Shown in pieces: positions 52,447-61,146 of a stretch of 64,000 bases of DNA (its first letter is position 1; each line of letters begins with the position of its first letter). The translations under genes and the position numbers were made by a program. The notes beneath the pieces are model-generated. The model saw only the letters and a list, made by a program, of their open reading frames with translations. It was not told the DNA's origin and did no database searches. The stretch comes from Natrinema caseinilyticum (GTDB lineage Archaea; Halobacteriota; Halobacteria; Halobacteriales; Natrialbaceae): the NCBI RefSeq assembly GCF_024227435.1, contig NZ_CP100445.1:1054001-1118000 (forward strand). Direction: 5' to 3'.

Positions 52447-53982
52447 ATGGATAGACGAACGATATTAGCGGGGACGGGACTTGCTTTCTCTGCTGCGTTC
52501 GCTGGCTGTTCCGAGCGCGAGACCGCCGCCGAAAACGAGAATGACGACACTCTCGATAATCAGGGGAACGATACCGACCAGGATAATGAGAGAAAAGCGA
52601 ATGACACCCAGGAAGAAGAGCGAACGGACGCCGAAGACGATGAGGACAATAAGCTGAAAGAACGGCCCGACATAATCCTTCCCGAGGAAGCTAAAGAGCA
52701 TCTAGACGTTCTCAATCACGAACTCGATTCGAACGGAACTGGGTGTGAGTTTCACGTGGAACTCGAGCGAGTGAGCAGCGACGACAAGTACCACGTCTCA
52801 TTTGAGACCGAGGTGACTCTCTATTCTGACGACGGTGAGACGATCGGAGAGCGCTCTGGCCCGAGTGTAGGTGGGGATAATCTCGAACAGGGGGAGAGCC
52901 GAATCTATTCGATTAGTTTCGACGACTGCGAGGGAGCCGATCAGTACACGTTCGAAATTGTGAATTTTAGCGTCGTCCTCTTCGCCGACGCGGTGAAGGC
53001 TGACGTCGAAATCCATCCCAATCTCGAGGACAAGCTCGAAGTCAGTCACGAGTTCAGTTGGGTGGGCGAACCTGGGAGTGGTCAATGCCGAATCACTATC
53101 CGTGCCAGAAACGTCACTCAGGATCACGTCATCAGTGCCACCGTGAACAGTGATGATCTCGATCTCGGGTTCACTGCCCTCGAGCCAGGTAAAGTCGATA
53201 CCAAGAAGATCGAGGGATCCTGTACGAATGATGTTGAGCGTTATCTGGTTCGGATCGGGACGTCGGACCACGAGATCGAAGAAAACGACCTGATCAACGA
53301 GTACCACGAGGAGATCGATGCAGCGGGAGAAGTGGTTCTCCCCGAGAACGCTAAAGAGCACTTAGTAGTTCGAGATCATGCGCTAGTCCGACGTAATCCG
53401 GACCAAGACGGATGTGAAGTTCGAGTCGAACTCAAGAAGACGAGTGCTGATAAGTACCATCTCTCCTTCGGTAGTGAGGTGGAGCTCCATTCCGACACCA
53501 GTGAGTACATTACGGGAAGACTCGGTTTTCGTGAACAGTACGCCCAGCTCGAAGAAAATGAGAGCCGAGTGTACTCGACTAGTTTCGACGGCTATGAGGG
53601 AGCACCGAAATATGGGGCCGAGCTTGTGCGTTTTGACGCATTCGTGCACGCCGATGATCTGAAACCCGACTTCGATCTGGACCCCGAACTCGAAGGAAAA
53701 CTCGAGATCACGGATCACTCGATCAGCTTTGAAGAGTCAAACGAGTACGCTCCGGTATACGATGCCGAGATGAGCCGCAAGTCTGCAACAGTGAAAAACA
53801 TCACTGAGAAGTATCGTCTCTCTGTTACAGGGCCGGATGGTGAATATCACGAGAAAACGGTCGATCTCGAACCGGGGGAAACGGCAGACTTTACGCTCAC
53901 GGGGTGGCAATACTCTGCCAACGACGAAACGTACGGTTTCAGTATTGAAGCGGTGAAAATCACCGAGATCAATAACTCGTAA
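52447..53982 (+). CDS. Lipoprotein with two tandem copies of one beta domain
   Basis: A 511-residue secreted lipoprotein. The N-terminus MDRRTILAGTGLAFSAAFAGC has two arginines, a hydrophobic stretch and a lipobox ending in the cysteine at residue 21; the twin Arg suggests Tat export. A strongly acidic disordered linker (about 25-75) follows. Two similar domains then appear: residues about 78-210 begin LPEEAKEHLDVLNH, and about 296-440 begin LPENAKEHLVVRDH; both share SxDKYH(V/L)SF, ESR(I/V)YSxSFDxxEGA and a LExKLE(V/I) segment. A final beta region ends the chain. The duplication has diverged but not been lost. Function is unknown; surface binding is plausible. Confidence 0.82.
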   Translation: MDRRTILAGTGLAFSAAFAGCSERETAAENENDDTLDNQGNDTDQDNERKANDTQEEERTDAEDDEDNKLKERPDIILPEEAKEHLDVLNHELDSNGTGCEFHVELERVSSDDKYHVSFETEVTLYSDDGETIGERSGPSVGGDNLEQGESRIYSISFDDCEGADQYTFEIVNFSVVLFADAVKADVEIHPNLEDKLEVSHEFSWVGEPGSGQCRITIRARNVTQDHVISATVNSDDLDLGFTALEPGKVDTKKIEGSCTNDVERYLVRIGTSDHEIEENDLINEYHEEIDAAGEVVLPENAKEHLVVRDHALVRRNPDQDGCEVRVELKKTSADKYHLSFGSEVELHSDTSEYITGRLGFREQYAQLEENESRVYSTSFDGYEGAPKYGAELVRFDAFVHADDLKPDFDLDPELEGKLEITDHSISFEESNEYAPVYDAEMSRKSATVKNITEKYRLSVTGPDGEYHEKTVDLEPGETADFTLTGWQYSANDETYGFSIEAVKITEINNS

Positions 53983-54445
53983 GGTACCACGGGGCTTCCT
54001 CCCATCGCTTCGCTGTGTTGGCGGCAGGCCTAAAAACGGGCCAGATGGCCGCAAGCGAATGCAGTTCCCCCGGACGTCCCGAGTGGGTCGTCTGGAAGTA
54101 CCACCCGAAAACCGGGTGTGTCCGTGAGGGGCGGCCGCTCCACCACGACCCGATCACGTCCGTCGTACCACGCCGAAGACGTGACTAGTGAGAGAGCCAC
54201 ATTCCTCCGCACCTATGCACAGGTGCGACGAAGTCCGATCGGTAACCCACACACCTGTATGATTCGGGACGATGGAACGGAACACAAAATATTACGCGAT
54301 TCACCCTCGGGGTCACGCACCGAGACGCTCTCGCTGTAACACTGTAGGATTTTACTGCGGTACATCCCTTTTTTGAGCATCACCGACCGGACGATCAAAC
54401 ACTTCAGCGTCACAGACGAGAAAACCGACGACAGTTCAGCCCATT
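53983..54445. other. Intergenic stretch with short degenerate frames
   Basis: About 463 bases. It contains a GC-rich run with imperfect inverted repeats near 54000-54130. Frames are short and unrecognised. The toxin remnant on the minus strand ends at 54446. Confidence 0.35.
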
Positions 54446-54804
54446 TTATGACGGATTTGAGAATTGGTTCAGTCGCCCGGAGTTGTCGTTTTCGTATGCC
54501 GTACGCCACCTCGCGTGCACCGTGCGCGTCACGAGTGATACCTCTTCGACGGTGATGCAGGACGGTTCGGCAGCAGTCGTCGCATCAGACGGTGGGTGGA
54601 ACTGTTTCTCCGGCGAGTGGGATTCGGATGCCGATCGAACCGCCAGTTCACGTCGTTGCTGTCGACGTAGTGAAACGAATACGCGTCCAGTTCACTCCAC
54701 TGGACGTCGAACCGGGCAGTATCTGCATCACCAATTCCGTCGGAGAGGTCGATACGGAGTTCAGTCTGAGAGACGACGTCGTCGTAAGACGGTTTCTCAG
54801 TCAC
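54446..54804 (-). pseudogene. Frameshifted TumE-like toxin gene (second module)
   Basis: The frame from the GTG at 54804 reads a TumE-like start (TEKPSYDDVV, WSELDAYSFHYVDSND, VNWRFDRHPNPTR). Near 54617 it slips, and the rest is in another frame (FHPPSDATTAAEPSC, ITVEEVSLVTRTVHARWRT) to a stop at 54446. One missing base restores the frame. The GTG start overlaps the DUF7342 stop (GTGA), the same coupled arrangement as in module 1. With a broken toxin the antitoxin alone may remain active, or the read has an error. Confidence 0.65.
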
Positions 54805-55385
54805 TGGTTCCAACTCGAGCCAGAGGGTGCGAATCCGCTCGAGTGCCGGAAGATAGATTGGCCCGAATTCGCCGGCCCGGTCCGTCCTCGTCGTGCCGCG
54901 AGTTGCTGGCTCGCTTCACCATAGGCCAGTGCAGCCTGTGCGACGGCCAAGTTCAGGCGCGTCGTCTTCCACGTAGAGAGGTCCTCCCACCCCTGGGCAT
55001 CATCGGCATCGAGTTCGCGCGTGAGCTCCTCGGGGGAGAGGACGTCGTATTTGTCTTCGAAACTGCGAATCTCCCGTTTCATTCGTTTGATTCCGTCGAG
55101 GAGGTCCTCACGCGTCGTTTCCCTTCGAAGTTCGCGATCGGAATTTCGTTTGTAGACCGTCGTCCGTCCATTCTGCTTGGTTTCGGCGAACCCCGTCTTC
55201 ACGAGTGTGTTGCAGTGCCGCCGAGCAGTGGGCTCACTGACGAGCGCTCGCTCGGCGATCTCGGCTGCGGACTGACCATCGTGAGTCTGTTCGACGATCT
55301 CATAGACGCGTTCGAACGGAGTCGTCTCTGCTTTCCACTCCGATTTAACGTGCTCGTTGATGTCTGCGTCCGTCTCGTTCGGCAT
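54801..55385 (-). CDS. DUF7342-family HTH protein (probable antitoxin/regulator) 2
   Basis: A 194-residue winged-helix protein, paralogue of 50573-51148. It has FERVYEIVEQTHDGQSAAEIAERALVSEPTARRHCNTLVKTGFAET (HTH; individual motifs QSAAEIAERALV and EPTARRHCN), a KRMKREIRSFEDKYDVLS coiled segment and the conserved STWKTTRLNLAVAQAALAYG. The ATG at 55385 fits the protein family; the frame extends to 55424 across the palindrome and is not used. A 39-bp palindrome sits 37 bases before the ATG. Confidence 0.78.
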   Translation of the reverse strand: MPNETDADINEHVKSEWKAETTPFERVYEIVEQTHDGQSAAEIAERALVSEPTARRHCNTLVKTGFAETKQNGRTTVYKRNSDRELRRETTREDLLDGIKRMKREIRSFEDKYDVLSPEELTRELDADDAQGWEDLSTWKTTRLNLAVAQAALAYGEASQQLAARRGRTGPANSGQSIFRHSSGFAPSGSSWNQ

Positions 55386-55402
55386 ACCTCGGACTACGAT
55401 AT

Positions 55403-55441
55403 TGAGGAAAAATAATTTCTTCAAGAAATTATTTTTCCTCA
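55403..55441. promoter_or_regulatory. Perfect 39-bp palindrome operator
   Basis: Two 19-base arms, TGAGGAAAAATAATTTCTT at 55403-55421 and its exact reverse complement at 55423-55441, flank a single central C (55422). On the minus strand the AT-rich part forms the TATA element of the DUF7342 gene about 30 bases before the ATG at 55385. Binding by a dimer would block transcription. It is the strongest autoregulatory site seen in the window. Confidence 0.7.
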
Positions 55442-55601
55442 GCGAGCTACTTGCCCGTTCAGATCGTGTGTGAATTTTCCTCCATAATTGAGCGTGCCTG
55501 CTGCGAATGCTACCGGTGATCCCCCGAGTCTAGTACACGGGGTGTTTCGTAGACCGCCTTCGATACGACGTGAAAATTCGAACAGCGAGACACCTGCAGG
55601 G

Positions 55602-57041
55602 TCACGTTGCCTCCGAGAGCACCGAACTGAGAGTGAGCCGCAACTGATCGCTTAGTACGAGGAGGACGACTCCATACGTGGCTGCGCCCACCGCAACGAG
55701 CGACCCGAGTACGAACCACGAGTCCACCTGCACGTTCATGCGTACGAGCGTGACGACGGCGAACATCGCGGCCCCGGCGAACACCTGTTCGAAGAGGAGC
55801 CGCGGGAACAGCGACACCTCCGGAACTCGGCGGTTCAGCGAGAGCGCACAGAGGACGTATCGCGTAGACTCGGCAAGTACCGTAGCGATGACGACGCCAA
55901 TAGGACCGTATTGAAGCGTTAGTGCGACTCCGACTACGAGGTTGAGCGCCAGTGTGGTTAGATCGATCATCATCCCAAGTTTCGGGAGGTCGAGTCCGTC
56001 GAGTCCCTGTCGGTATGGGTTCGACTGGGTGGCGAGGAGCTGATACAACGCGAGGCCGACTAGCAGAATTGCACCTGGTCGGTACTCCGCGCCAAACGCT
56101 GTGACAATGAGTCCCTCGGAGAGCGCGAGCGCGCCGAAGAACATCGGTACCGCGAGGATGCTGGCGAACGAGACGGTGTTAGTGATATCCGTCGCGACCG
56201 CCTCGCCACGGCTTTCGAGGTTGCTCACCTTGGCCATCAGCCCCGATCCCGCGACGTACGAGACGAACATAGCCGGAACGGTGAGCTTGAACGCTGCTTC
56301 GTAGTAGCCGACTGCAGTAGTCGTCGTAAGCCACCCCAGAACGAGGAGATCAAGTCGTTTGAACGTCTTCCCGATAAATCGGGCGACGATGCTATATCGG
56401 GCGTACTCCCACAGCGATCCGAGCGTCTCCACCGAGGGGACAACCGGCTTAACCCGGAGGAAGTAGTGAATGACCGGAACTGTGAGCAAGGTCGCAGCCG
56501 CCAGCCCATATCCCATCCCGGCCGCGCCAAATCCCGCTGCGACGAATCCGAGCTGGAGGCCGAGTGTCAGCACCGACCGGAGAGTGTCGTTCCACGTTTC
56601 AAGGCCGAGGTAACCGTCAGCTACCAGTAGCTGCTGGAAGGGATGGAAGAACACTAGCGTGGTAAAGAGGATCATGAACAGTGGTCCTGCGGCGTCAAAG
56701 CCGGTGAACCCCCCAAGCCAGTTACCCGCGACCGCGATGCCGACCGTGATGGTGCCGATGGCCAGCAAGTTCGCGAGCAGGAGACTGCCGAGGATTTCAC
56801 CTTTCCGCGCGTCGGCCTCGGAGAACCGCTTTTTGGCCGCGACGCCAATTCCCGCCAGCGGGCGGTCAGTCACCTGAACGAGGGTGAGAAGCAGGTAGAA
56901 TCCGCCGAGATCTGCTGGGCCGAGGACGCGCGCGAAGACGACTGTCCCGACAAATCCCAGTACTGCCTGTACCATCTTCCCGGAGACGCCCTTCAATGTC
57001 TCAAGTCCGAGACTCATACTGCCCGCGCCGTCGTCCGACAT
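55602..57041 (-). CDS. Polysaccharide/oligosaccharide flippase (Wzx-like, MATE-fold)
   Basis: A 479-residue integral membrane protein with about 12-14 hydrophobic segments, matching the polysaccharide-biosynthesis (RfbX/Wzx) family. Landmarks are GVSGKMVQAVLGFVGTVVFARVLGPADLGGFYL near the N-terminus (short motif ARVLGPADLGGFYLL), and YLRVKP-like loops further on. It would flip lipid-linked glycans across the membrane; haloarchaeal AglR is a relative. It is the first gene (lowest coordinate) of a minus-strand glycan cluster that continues to the window's end. Confidence 0.88.
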   Translation of the reverse strand: MSDDGAGSMSLGLETLKGVSGKMVQAVLGFVGTVVFARVLGPADLGGFYLLLTLVQVTDRPLAGIGVAAKKRFSEADARKGEILGSLLLANLLAIGTITVGIAVAGNWLGGFTGFDAAGPLFMILFTTLVFFHPFQQLLVADGYLGLETWNDTLRSVLTLGLQLGFVAAGFGAAGMGYGLAAATLLTVPVIHYFLRVKPVVPSVETLGSLWEYARYSIVARFIGKTFKRLDLLVLGWLTTTTAVGYYEAAFKLTVPAMFVSYVAGSGLMAKVSNLESRGEAVATDITNTVSFASILAVPMFFGALALSEGLIVTAFGAEYRPGAILLVGLALYQLLATQSNPYRQGLDGLDLPKLGMMIDLTTLALNLVVGVALTLQYGPIGVVIATVLAESTRYVLCALSLNRRVPEVSLFPRLLFEQVFAGAAMFAVVTLVRMNVQVDSWFVLGSLVAVGAATYGVVLLVLSDQLRLTLSSVLSEAT

Positions 57042-57295
57042 TTCTATTCGGCCGGGAGCACTTCCCCGAGGAGGTTAGTTACTTTGTTCTGTAGCTCTAA
57101 ATATCAAATATACGTGAAATGTGTCCTCGTCCCTCGAATCCCGTCGTGCGTTCGAGACTTACTTCGAACTGGCGACACAGCCGCCGTCGGTCGCGATGGA
57201 TATGCGTCCGGACACATCGCTACGAAGTACCATGAGGCATTGGAGATGCTTGGCCCGTGACCGTTGGCAATAAGGGTACTGCACGGCACGTCGGA
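57042..57295. other. Short intergenic region, promoter of the flippase
   Basis: About 254 bases. An AT-rich stretch (AAATATCAAATATACG) at about 57098-57113 is 57-72 bases before the flippase ATG and may hold its promoter. Nothing else is recognised. Confidence 0.4.
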
Positions 57296-58225
57296 TCAGA
57301 CGTACCCGAGATTTCTAAGCCGTTCGATGACCGCTTCGTCGTTCGTCTCAACCTCGCCCATCTGCGGGTCTGGGTCATAGTCTCCGGCATCGGCGGCCGA
57401 TGTGACGTACCACGGGACGCGGCGTATCGCTGGAATCGGGATGTTCGGAGGGTGGCCCCAGATTCCCCACTCGCCGAGTGCGTTGGCGTGGTCGGCGGTG
57501 AGTACGACGTGGTCAGCGTCGATACTCCTCAGTAGTGTCTCAGTGACCTCGTCAAGCACATACCGCAGGTTATCGAGGTAGGCCGTTTGGGCGGTCGCTT
57601 TGTCCACGTCGCCGTGGCGGATCCGCTCCCAGATACCGCGTTCCTCGCGGTTGGCGAACGTATCTGCGTCGTCGAATCCAGCCGCGAGGTCCGGTTTCGA
57701 GACGAACGGGCCGTGGGGTTGCATATAGTGGACGATCATCCTGTCGGGCGCGACCGTCCGCCAGACCTCGACGGCGTGATCGGTTATTGGCCGGGGGTGG
57801 ATCGTGCCGATCTCGGCATCCCAGCTGTACCGCCACGCCTCCCGAAGCGCGGCGAACTCGTCGTCTTGGACCGTCTCTGACGAGAACGGATTCCCCGTGA
57901 CGTACGCGGTACGGCGCTTCTGGTCGTCGTACTGCGGAGCGAAGTTGCGGTCCATCCACGACTTCGAGTACGAGGCGTTCGAGTAGATCGCCTCCCCGTC
58001 GAGACCGTACTCGACGGCGACGTCTCGCATCATGTCTGCCCGACAGGCGTCGAGTATCACGAGCACGTCCCACTCGCGATCGAAGATGGGGGTTCCGTAC
58101 TCGCACATCCCGTCCATCTGGCGGAGCGCACCGAGGTACAGTTGGTACGCCGACTCTCGGATACCGACAAACCCGTCCTGTTTCACGCGCGTTACCGTGT
58201 CCTGATACCAATCGCTAAGCGTCAT
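57296..58225 (-). CDS. Sulfatase/alkaline-phosphatase-superfamily protein A
   Basis: A 309-residue protein of the alkaline-phosphatase superfamily, haloarchaeal surface-glycan type. It has VLVILDACRADMM (Asp59), the paralogue-shared AYVTGNPFS block, HYMQPHGPF and LTADHANALGEWG, which holds the Asp-His metal ligands. The sulfatase CxPxR formylglycine motif is missing, so classic sulfatase activity is unlikely; phosphotransfer or phosphohydrolysis is possible. The ATG at 58225 overlaps the end of the GT4 gene by 11 bases. It is one of three tandem paralogues. Confidence 0.75.
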   Translation of the reverse strand: MTLSDWYQDTVTRVKQDGFVGIRESAYQLYLGALRQMDGMCEYGTPIFDREWDVLVILDACRADMMRDVAVEYGLDGEAIYSNASYSKSWMDRNFAPQYDDQKRRTAYVTGNPFSSETVQDDEFAALREAWRYSWDAEIGTIHPRPITDHAVEVWRTVAPDRMIVHYMQPHGPFVSKPDLAAGFDDADTFANREERGIWERIRHGDVDKATAQTAYLDNLRYVLDEVTETLLRSIDADHVVLTADHANALGEWGIWGHPPNIPIPAIRRVPWYVTSAADAGDYDPDPQMGEVETNDEAVIERLRNLGYV

Positions 58226-59240
58226 ACATCGCTTCCATCTCGGCTGCAACAGCAGTAAACGAGTTTTCGTTCCTGTACTCGGTCATCCGCTCGGCGAGTC
58301 GCCGTCGTCGCTCATCGTCTTCGAGAATTGCCCGAACCGTCTCCTCGAGGCCGTCGGCGTCGGTGAGTGCGACGCAACCGTACTCGTTCGCCAACCGCTC
58401 GAAGTACGGAATTCGCGTGCCGACCACAGGGAGCTGGTAGGTCGCACACCGATTAAACGTCCCGCTCTGATTGATGTCGCGGTACGGGAGTACTGCGAGA
58501 TCGCTGGCGGCAAACGATGCTTCGAACTTTTTGTCGCCAAGGACGCCCGTTATCCGGAGGTTAGCTGGCGCGCGTTCGTGGAGGCGATCTTCGAGGTTCT
58601 CGCGTCGACTCCCACCTGCGAGGAGGAACTCGTAGTCAGGCATGGCTTCGGCGAGATCGACGAACCGATCACACCCCTTCCGGTGGGCGAGGAATCCGTG
58701 GTGGGTTATTACGGTGTCGTCGGGGTCGTAGCCGAACGACTCCTTGGCGGCTTCCGGGGAGAGGTCCCTGCGCTCCGTCCTGACGCCGTGAGGCATGATT
58801 CGCGTGTCGGCCCTTGTGACGCTAGCGAGAAAGTCACGCTCGGCATTGGCCGAGAGGAACAACAGCTGGTCGGTACATCGGACCAGCGTTTCGTGGACGA
58901 GTCGGAGGTACGCATACTTGAGTCGGCTTTCGTCCGCGTCCGTGCGCTGCCAGACCTCGTGGACGGTCACGATTGTTGGACCGCGAGTGAACGCAAAGAC
59001 CAGCGGCAGGAAGAACAGCGTGAACGCGCCCTTCGGTCCGAACATCCCGTATACGTACTGGACGTGCGCCGCCGACGCGTGCCTCGCTCCGATGGCCGCC
59101 CGGAGGTAGCGAAGCGGGTTCAACCACTCCCGATTGACCGGTATCCTACGCACGTCCGCGTCGACGTGAGCGAGGAAATCGTCGGTGTACGCGCCGACAC
59201 CGCCGTGTGACCTCGGCGGGGCGAAGATGTGTACTGTCAT
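58215..59240 (-). CDS. Glycosyltransferase family 4 protein A
   Basis: A 341-residue GT-B fold glycosyltransferase. It begins TVHIFAPPRSHGGVGAYTDDFL with the glycine-rich N-lobe, then the linker HGFLAHRKGCDRFVDLAEAMPD, and the sugar-nucleotide site region (FAASDLAVLPYRDINQSGT). It would transfer a sugar from a nucleotide donor in the cytoplasm. The ATG at 59240 overlaps the stop of the neighbouring sulfatase-like gene, and its end overlaps the next start, so the genes are tightly coupled. Confidence 0.85.
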   Translation of the reverse strand: MTVHIFAPPRSHGGVGAYTDDFLAHVDADVRRIPVNREWLNPLRYLRAAIGARHASAAHVQYVYGMFGPKGAFTLFFLPLVFAFTRGPTIVTVHEVWQRTDADESRLKYAYLRLVHETLVRCTDQLLFLSANAERDFLASVTRADTRIMPHGVRTERRDLSPEAAKESFGYDPDDTVITHHGFLAHRKGCDRFVDLAEAMPDYEFLLAGGSRRENLEDRLHERAPANLRITGVLGDKKFEASFAASDLAVLPYRDINQSGTFNRCATYQLPVVGTRIPYFERLANEYGCVALTDADGLEETVRAILEDDERRRRLAERMTEYRNENSFTAVAAEMEAMYDA

Positions 59241-60163
59241 CACAGGTACCCGAGTTCTGCGAGGCGTTTCTGAACGCTTTCGTCGTCGGCGTTGGTCGGT
59301 TCGCTCTCGTCGAACGTGGGGGTGACCGACCCGGTATCGGTCGCGCTCGTCCGACACCACGGCACGCGTCGGAGTGCGGGCGCGAGGACCCCGTTCTCGT
59401 GGCCGTAGAGGAACCACTCGCCGAATAGGTTCCCATGATCCGAGGTAATCACGACCTCGGGGGCGTCCACGTTTTCGAGCAGTCGCTCCACGTCGTCAAG
59501 GACGTATCGGAGGTTCTCCCGGTAGGCGTCCCACGCGGCGTCTGGACCCACCTCACCCTCCCGAATCCGCTGCCAGACGTTCTTGCCCGGCTCGCCGGGG
59601 TTGTTTTTGCTTGGCCCTCCATCGAGCGGGTCAGCGACGAATGGGTGGTGGGGTTGCATGTAGTGAACGACCATCCGTTCGGGGTCGCGCTCGCGGTGGT
59701 GGTGAATGGCCCGATCCGTCAGCGTATTCGGCCGTATTGTCCCCGCCTCGTAGTCCCAGTCACGCTCCCACACCTCGTCGAGGAGAGCGAACTCGGCTCC
59801 GCTGAGGAGATTGTCCGAGAAGGGGTTACCGGTCACGTACGCCGTCCGGGCTACCTCGTCTCGGTAGCCGTCACCGAATGTCTTCCGAATCCACTCGCGG
59901 GAGGCACCGCCAACGGAGTAGCTGGACTCGACGCTCAGCCAGTCGTACTCATCCTCGACTTCGGTGGCGAGGTCGTACCGGCAGGCGTCGAGAACCACCA
60001 GCAGGTCCCACTCCTCGTCGTAGACGTGCTGGCCGTAGTCGTATACCCACTCGGTCCGCTTCCACGCGCCGAGGTACAATTGGTAGGCCGACTCCCCGAG
60101 GCCATCCCACCCTCGCTCGCGAACGTCGTCCGTGGACTCGCGCAGCCAATCTCGCAGCGACAT
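59240..60163 (-). CDS. Sulfatase/alkaline-phosphatase-superfamily protein B
   Basis: A 307-residue paralogue of proteins A and C: LLVVLDACRYDLA, AYVTGNPFSDN, MVVHYMQPHHPF and VVITSDHGNLFGEW. Both active-site metal segments are kept, yet no CxPxR is present. It follows GT4 protein A in the same operon with overlapping stop and start. Activity is not fixed by sequence; the gene may modify sulfo- or phosphosugars. Confidence 0.75.
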   Translation of the reverse strand: MSLRDWLRESTDDVRERGWDGLGESAYQLYLGAWKRTEWVYDYGQHVYDEEWDLLVVLDACRYDLATEVEDEYDWLSVESSYSVGGASREWIRKTFGDGYRDEVARTAYVTGNPFSDNLLSGAEFALLDEVWERDWDYEAGTIRPNTLTDRAIHHHRERDPERMVVHYMQPHHPFVADPLDGGPSKNNPGEPGKNVWQRIREGEVGPDAAWDAYRENLRYVLDDVERLLENVDAPEVVITSDHGNLFGEWFLYGHENGVLAPALRRVPWCRTSATDTGSVTPTFDESEPTNADDESVQKRLAELGYL

Positions 60164-61071
60164 TATAGGTAACCGAGGTCTCTAAGTTTGTCACTCACTG
60201 CGACCTTGTCTCGCTCGGGGACGATATCCGGGTCGTGTTCACCGGTGTCGGTCGCAGTCGTCACACACCATGGCACGTCCCGAACCGCCGAGAGAGGGAT
60301 GTCGCCGTGGCCCCACATCCCCCACTCGCCGAAGGCGTTGCCATGGTCGGCGGTGATGATGGCGCGGTCGGCGTCCACGTTCGCCAGCAGAAGTTCCACA
60401 TCGTCGAGTACGTACTGGAGGTTCTCCCGATAGGCGTCCCACGCGGCCTGGGGGTCAATCTCACCGTCGCGCAACTTGTCCCAGACGGGGCGGTCGGGAT
60501 TCTTGAGGTCGTGGCGGTTCATTCCAGAATCGAGTGGGGTTGGAACGAATGGGTGATGAGGCTGCATGTAGTGGGCGATGAGACTGTCGTGATCGTACTT
60601 GCGAGCCTGTTGGACGGTCACGTCGGTCACCGCCCTCGCGGGCACCGTGTTTAGCTCCTCGTCCCACGCATACTTCCAGACCTCCTCCATATTGCGGAAT
60701 GGCTGGTGGGACAGCATTTCGTCGGAGAACGGGTTTCCGGTTACGTACACCGTGTTTCGAATCTTGGAGTGAGGGTTCTCCACGAAGTTGCGCTTCATCC
60801 AGCGCTTCGATCCCCCGGCTAGCGAGGTCGTGCGTTCGGTATCCACGAAATCGTACTCGCCCGCAACCTCGGCCATAAGGTCAGCGCGGCAGGCGTCAAG
60901 AACCACCAACAGGTCCCAATCGCGTTCGTATATCGGGACTCCGAAGTTGTGAAATCTATCGACGCGGCGGAGGGCACCAACGTAGAGTTCATGCACCGAA
61001 CGTTTAACGCCGTCTCCTCCGTTTTCACTAATACGGCGTTTCGTGTCCGACATCCATTCGGCAAAGGTCAT
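60163..61071 (-). CDS. Sulfatase/alkaline-phosphatase-superfamily protein C
   Basis: A 302-residue third paralogue: LLVVLDACRADLM, VYVTGNPFSDE, HYMQPHHPFVPT and ITADHGNAFGEWGMWGHGD. The ATG at 61071 starts the conserved domain; the open extension to 61125 reads through a TA-repeat tract (61098-61112) without sense. It is closer to protein A in the LDACRAD and DHGN regions. It precedes the longer sulfatase family gene in the same direction. Confidence 0.75.
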   Translation of the reverse strand: MTFAEWMSDTKRRISENGGDGVKRSVHELYVGALRRVDRFHNFGVPIYERDWDLLVVLDACRADLMAEVAGEYDFVDTERTTSLAGGSKRWMKRNFVENPHSKIRNTVYVTGNPFSDEMLSHQPFRNMEEVWKYAWDEELNTVPARAVTDVTVQQARKYDHDSLIAHYMQPHHPFVPTPLDSGMNRHDLKNPDRPVWDKLRDGEIDPQAAWDAYRENLQYVLDDVELLLANVDADRAIITADHGNAFGEWGMWGHGDIPLSAVRDVPWCVTTATDTGEHDPDIVPERDKVAVSDKLRDLGYL

Positions 61072-61146
61072 CGTTGCGCTGGGTTTCGTAATGACTGATA
61101 TATATATATATATTTGCTCCCCCATGACCGTAGTCGTTCGGGACGA

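Noticed and set aside
53983-54210. Possible TnpB remnant
   Set aside because: The repeats and the KYHPKTG-like frame recall IS200/IS605 elements, but I could not match any tnpB motif.
54483-55415. A 310-codon plus-strand open frame
   Set aside because: It is the antisense shadow of the DUF7342 and TumE-like genes, with no family pattern of its own.
61098-61112. TA-dinucleotide run
   Set aside because: A short simple repeat just upstream of sulfatase-like gene C; probably promoter-like AT sequence and too short to count as a repeat element.
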